Assembly: GCF_000275845.1 (NCBI RefSeq)
Contig: NW_006766928.1
Span: 166,760 to 177,976 of the forward strand
Source: Dichomitus squalens LYAD-421 SS1
Lineage: Eukaryota > Basidiomycota > Agaricomycetes > Polyporales > Polyporaceae
Reading direction: 5' to 3'
DNA length: 11,217 nucleotides
In this document: positions 8,576 through 11,217 of the stretch, one piece after another
How the letters are laid out: each line of letters starts with the position of its first letter
How positions within the stretch are numbered: position 1 is the first letter of the stretch
Translations under genes and position numbers: made by a program
Notes under the pieces: generated by a model
What the model was told of the DNA's origin: nothing
The model's input: only the letters and a program-made list of their open reading frames with translations
Database searches by the model: none

Positions 8576-9705
8576 GTGCGATCCATCGACATCTACCTCG
8601 TTGCCTCAGCAGGCGGAAGGGTCGTGTGTATCCCGCACTCGTTAGAGAATCCAATGGTGTTGGTGGGTCAAGTCCAATTTGAGCGTGGATTCTGCATGGT
8701 GAACCGAGAGCATACTGAGATCACTCATTTCAGTGCCGGTAATGACCAGAAGGTGGACATGTCCTGACGTTTACCATGTGTTTATGCGGATCACGACGAG
8801 GGCGTATCTTGCGACATCGCATATAACACCGAAAATGCGACAGAGAAGCGGTTTCAAGGCTGATGGTGCACGGGCACTTCCCGGAGCATGCATTAGACCC
8901 TGTGGCATACGTAGGCGTGGTGGCCGCTTCTGACCAACTCAGGGCATCAATACGTGTGCCAGTACATAGAGAGTGGGCGGGAAGGGTTCCACGTTGCTTG
9001 AGTAGTGCGCCAAACTTTCTACCTCACAGTCCGGTGTGGTGAGATGCGCATTCGACATGTCACTGTCAGCATGCGTGAGGCTGTCGTCGAGTCGCATGTA
9101 TGGCTTCCCACATTGGCTGCGCTCTTGTGAGCGCAACGTGACTTCCGCGAAACGGCATGAAAGCCATAGATCCGAGCGCAACCCGACTAGTTTGGATCCT
9201 ACAGTCGTAGATGGTCAGCAACGCGCTGCAAGGAGAACGTAACTGGATCCTTCCCTCTCATGTGCACTCGGGCATGTAGACTGTCAAAAGCATCAGGCGC
9301 GAGCACCTGACCAGCAGTGTGGTGTCGGTGTAGAGCCACGCTGTTAGAACGTTCATGAGAGAATATATCAGGAGAACTACAACTCGATTCGAAAAGATAA
9401 ACGCATGAGAATTCACTGTCGTTTGCGTAGCAAACTGCAGTTGACGCGCGCGCGTCGACTGCAAGTTTGCTCGTATTTGCAACGCCCTCGACCAGCGCCT
9501 GCGTGCCCGATTAGGCCTAGCAACAAGCACGGCCGAGAGAGCCATATGTCAGATGCCCTCGTGCAAACTTCCATTCCAACAATATTGAGGCCTCTTTTAT
9601 CCAATAGCAGAAAGATCGAGAGCAACAGTACCGTGTCCTCAGCCTGGCATTCTCCCCGATGGCCATAGCCGGTACCCTACGGCGGAGTAAACACGCGCAA
9701 ATACA
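8576..9705. other. Region without a supportable gene
   Basis: Over 1.1 kb with only short open frames on both strands (for example 9181-8939 and 9545-9258 on minus, 9405-9668 on plus). None carries a family motif, a run of hydrophobic residues typical of a membrane protein, or a convincing chain of exons. The one clear structure is the palindrome at 9430-9470. It separates the minus-strand gene from the right repeat arm. Confidence 0.5.
9430..9470. repeat. 41-nt near-perfect palindrome
   Basis: The stretch reads GCAAAC TGCAG ... CTGCA AGTTTGC around a core of alternating CG (GACGCGCGCGCGTC). It equals its own reverse complement except for one T/C position in the core flanks and a one-base shift near the ends. 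A second small hairpin, GTTTGC-GTA-GCAAAC, overlaps its left side at 9421-9435. It can form a cruciform or a strong RNA hairpin. It is not at the centre of the large inverted repeat (about 5585), so it is not that repeat's hinge. Confidence 0.85.
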
Positions 9706-10307
9706 CGGCGCCGGCGCGAACTGCCCGTCCTTCGCACTAGTCCGCCTCGCGCGGACTTGGCATGGCGGTGCTGCTTGTAGATGGCTGCGAGCCAGGGCCC
9801 AGCACGTCTATCCGTCTTCTTTCTTCAACTCTACTTACGCCCTTAGGTGTCCGCCGGGCCATCCCTGCCCTCCCTGGTATCTTTTTCACTACCTCTAGAC
9901 AATCTACAAGACCGTTTGGTGCCCATCGTCAGGAACAGCCTGGGGACAAGGCCCTTGCAGGTATCAGTGACAGTTCGGAAGGATCTGGCACGTCAGGCGG
10001 CCGCTCACATTATCTTCGCCGGCATCGAGGCATATCAATGTATTAGCAGATTATGTAGTGCACTCGATGCCACACCGCAGGCCTTGCATGGAAACTATAT
10101 CCGATCTGTCGGCGTCCCTCGACAAGTAGTAACATATACTGCCCGATACACCCTTCATCTACCGCACGCGCAGCTTGTTACTAATCCATCCCGCACCTGC
10201 GCGAGAACCCACCAGCGTTCGCTCGGGGTTCGCGGTGTCTGGCACTCAAGTGTTGCGTCAGCCGGTCCGCAATCCTGCTCCAGTGCTCGCCCCCCAAGCT
10301 CGCATAT
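9706..10307. repeat. Right arm of large inverted repeat, inner diverged part
   Basis: Reverse-complement homologue of 864-1605 and about 140 bases shorter. The best-preserved piece is 9799-9838 (39 of 40 bases against 1451-1490). The palindrome at 9739-9757 matches that at 1548-1564. Between these islands the match is loose, with indels. Translated similarity to the left arm is broken by stops and frame changes, so the inner arms look like decayed or non-coding sequence. Confidence 0.8.
9739..9757. repeat. Short palindrome conserved in right arm
   Basis: AGTCCGC, then CTCGC, then GCGGACT: a 7-bp stem with a 5-nt loop. It is the counterpart of the palindrome at 1548-1564 in the left arm, where the stem is 6 bp. 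Confidence 0.6.
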
Positions 10308-11170
10308 GTACGTAGCATCCTGCTATCCGGATTTTGGCTGCCTCTCTGCTGAGCGTGTCTGACAGCAGTTAGACTACCAGAGGCCCTCGTTCTCCGCCGC
10401 CGAGTAGCCTATATGCACGAGGTGCACTTCTTCCATAATGAACGGCTAGACAACCGCACGGCTCTCGTTAACCCCGCGTCTTCCCTTGTCAGACAGGCTA
10501 AGAAGCCTATCGCATATCAGAAGACGACCGTCCATCCGGACGACGCGCGCCACTCTCCGGGTCCGGAGGCCCACGGCCGACGGTCATGCAGCGAGGTGCC
10601 TGTGGCTGACGGCGACAATTGGGCCGTCAGGTTTGGGCCTGTCACGATGCAGGAAAGAAGCAGCACGCGCGGCGATCTCGGGCACGGTGGACGCTCGCGT
10701 GGTCATCAGTGAGTCTGCAGACCCGGGACATACACGCGTTCGAATGTCCATGGTCATGCTGGGATCTTCACGTCATGATCGTGTTAAGATCCAACTGGTT
10801 CTCATTTCGATCTATTACAGGCGTGCGCTGGCCTGATTGGAAGCGCGGGCGCGTCGGTCATATCGAATCCTGCAGTGCCTGCCCCTCCGCTCAGTAACAA
10901 CACGGGTGTCTACTGTGAGGCCTAGCTCGGGTCCCAACATTCGACGCAATGGCTGCAGGTACGCTTATTCGTCTTCCATGCACCGGCCCGTGCCGGTCGA
11001 TCACATATGCTTGTGCACATCTTCCAAAGACTTAGCCTGAGAAAGGGTAGGGCGGTTTGGCACCATATGGCCTACGCCAGGCCCGCACAGCTCAGATCAC
11101 GCACGCTCGAACTCGGAGGACTCACGTCAGCCTCAGTGCACTGTGTCATTCGGTCCCTCAGCGGTAGCCT
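10308..11170. repeat. Right arm of large inverted repeat, outer near-identical part
   Basis: Exact-length reverse complement of 1-863, about 99% identical overall. The outermost 418 bases (10753-11170) carry no difference at all. The arm ends at 11170 with GCGGTAGCCT. The following 47 bases have no partner inside the window. Open frames at 10413-10712, 10486-10836 and 10837-11040 mirror those of the left arm and, like them, match no family I recognise. The last two lie in one frame separated only by a TGA. Confidence 0.95.
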
Positions 11171-11217
11171 AAGAGCGCCATATGTTCCGGCCCAGGGACC
11201 GTCCCTTTCGTATACGC
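11171..11217. other. Flank outside the right repeat arm
   Basis: Forty-seven bases beyond the last paired base of the right arm. It contains a small palindrome, AGGGAC-C-GTCCCT, around 11195-11207. Because the left arm is cut at base 1, I cannot tell whether this is unique flank or more of the arm, nor whether a target-site duplication exists. Confidence 0.4.

Noticed and set aside
9430..9470. Palindrome as a bacterial-type transcription terminator
   Set aside because: The context is a fungal nuclear genome, there is no T-run after the stem, and no gene ends nearby.
1..11170. Arms as long terminal repeats of a retrotransposon
   Set aside because: LTRs are direct repeats; these are inverted. 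No gag, reverse transcriptase or integrase is present between them.
1..11217. Transposase, CRISPR array, tRNA or rRNA genes
   Set aside because: I looked for recognisable transposase motifs, regularly spaced repeats and tRNA-like T-loop/anticodon patterns on both strands and saw none that hold up.

Overview
The window looks like nuclear DNA of an Agaricomycete (mushroom-forming basidiomycete). It holds two spliced genes whose introns are mostly 50-85 nt, with GT-AG borders and CTRAY-type branch sites. One gene is a cytochrome P450 of the type expanded in wood-decay fungi. The other belongs to an Agaricomycete family of WW-like proteins with membrane segments. I see no bacterial features and no transposase or reverse transcriptase. 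All protein and family calls come from reading motifs, not from searches.

Layout: (1) 1-1605 and 9706-11170 are the two arms of one large inverted repeat. Base i on the left pairs with base 11171-i on the right without any indel for the first ~863 bases. Identity is stepped: 100% for bases 1-418, about 97.5% for 419-777 (9 substitutions), 100% for 778-863, then an abrupt drop to roughly 70-75% with indels until homology ends near 1605/9706. The left arm starts at base 1, so its true outer end may lie outside the window. The right arm ends at 11170, with 47 unpaired bases after it. (2) 1606-1984 is the P450 promoter and leader. (3) 1985-5199 (+) is an eight-exon P450 gene of 707 codons, with all exon joins in phase. 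It has a 12-nt microexon, one unusually long 645-nt intron, two low-complexity insertions, and a five-residue insertion inside the heme-binding loop. (4) 5200-5936 lies between the two convergent genes. (5) 5937-8364 (-) is the second gene, about 13 exons. Its C-terminal half has several membrane segments, and my best model has an in-frame TAG at codon 80. (6) 8365-9705 has no supportable gene but contains a strong 41-nt palindrome.

Together this is a convergent gene pair enclosed by ~1.5-kb inverted repeats with no gene I recognise in the arms. Either a large inverted segmental duplication brackets the pair, or this is a non-autonomous long-terminal-inverted-repeat element (or palindrome) carrying the two genes as cargo. 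The sequence alone does not decide between them. The stepped identity suggests recent homogenisation (gene conversion) of the outer arms only.
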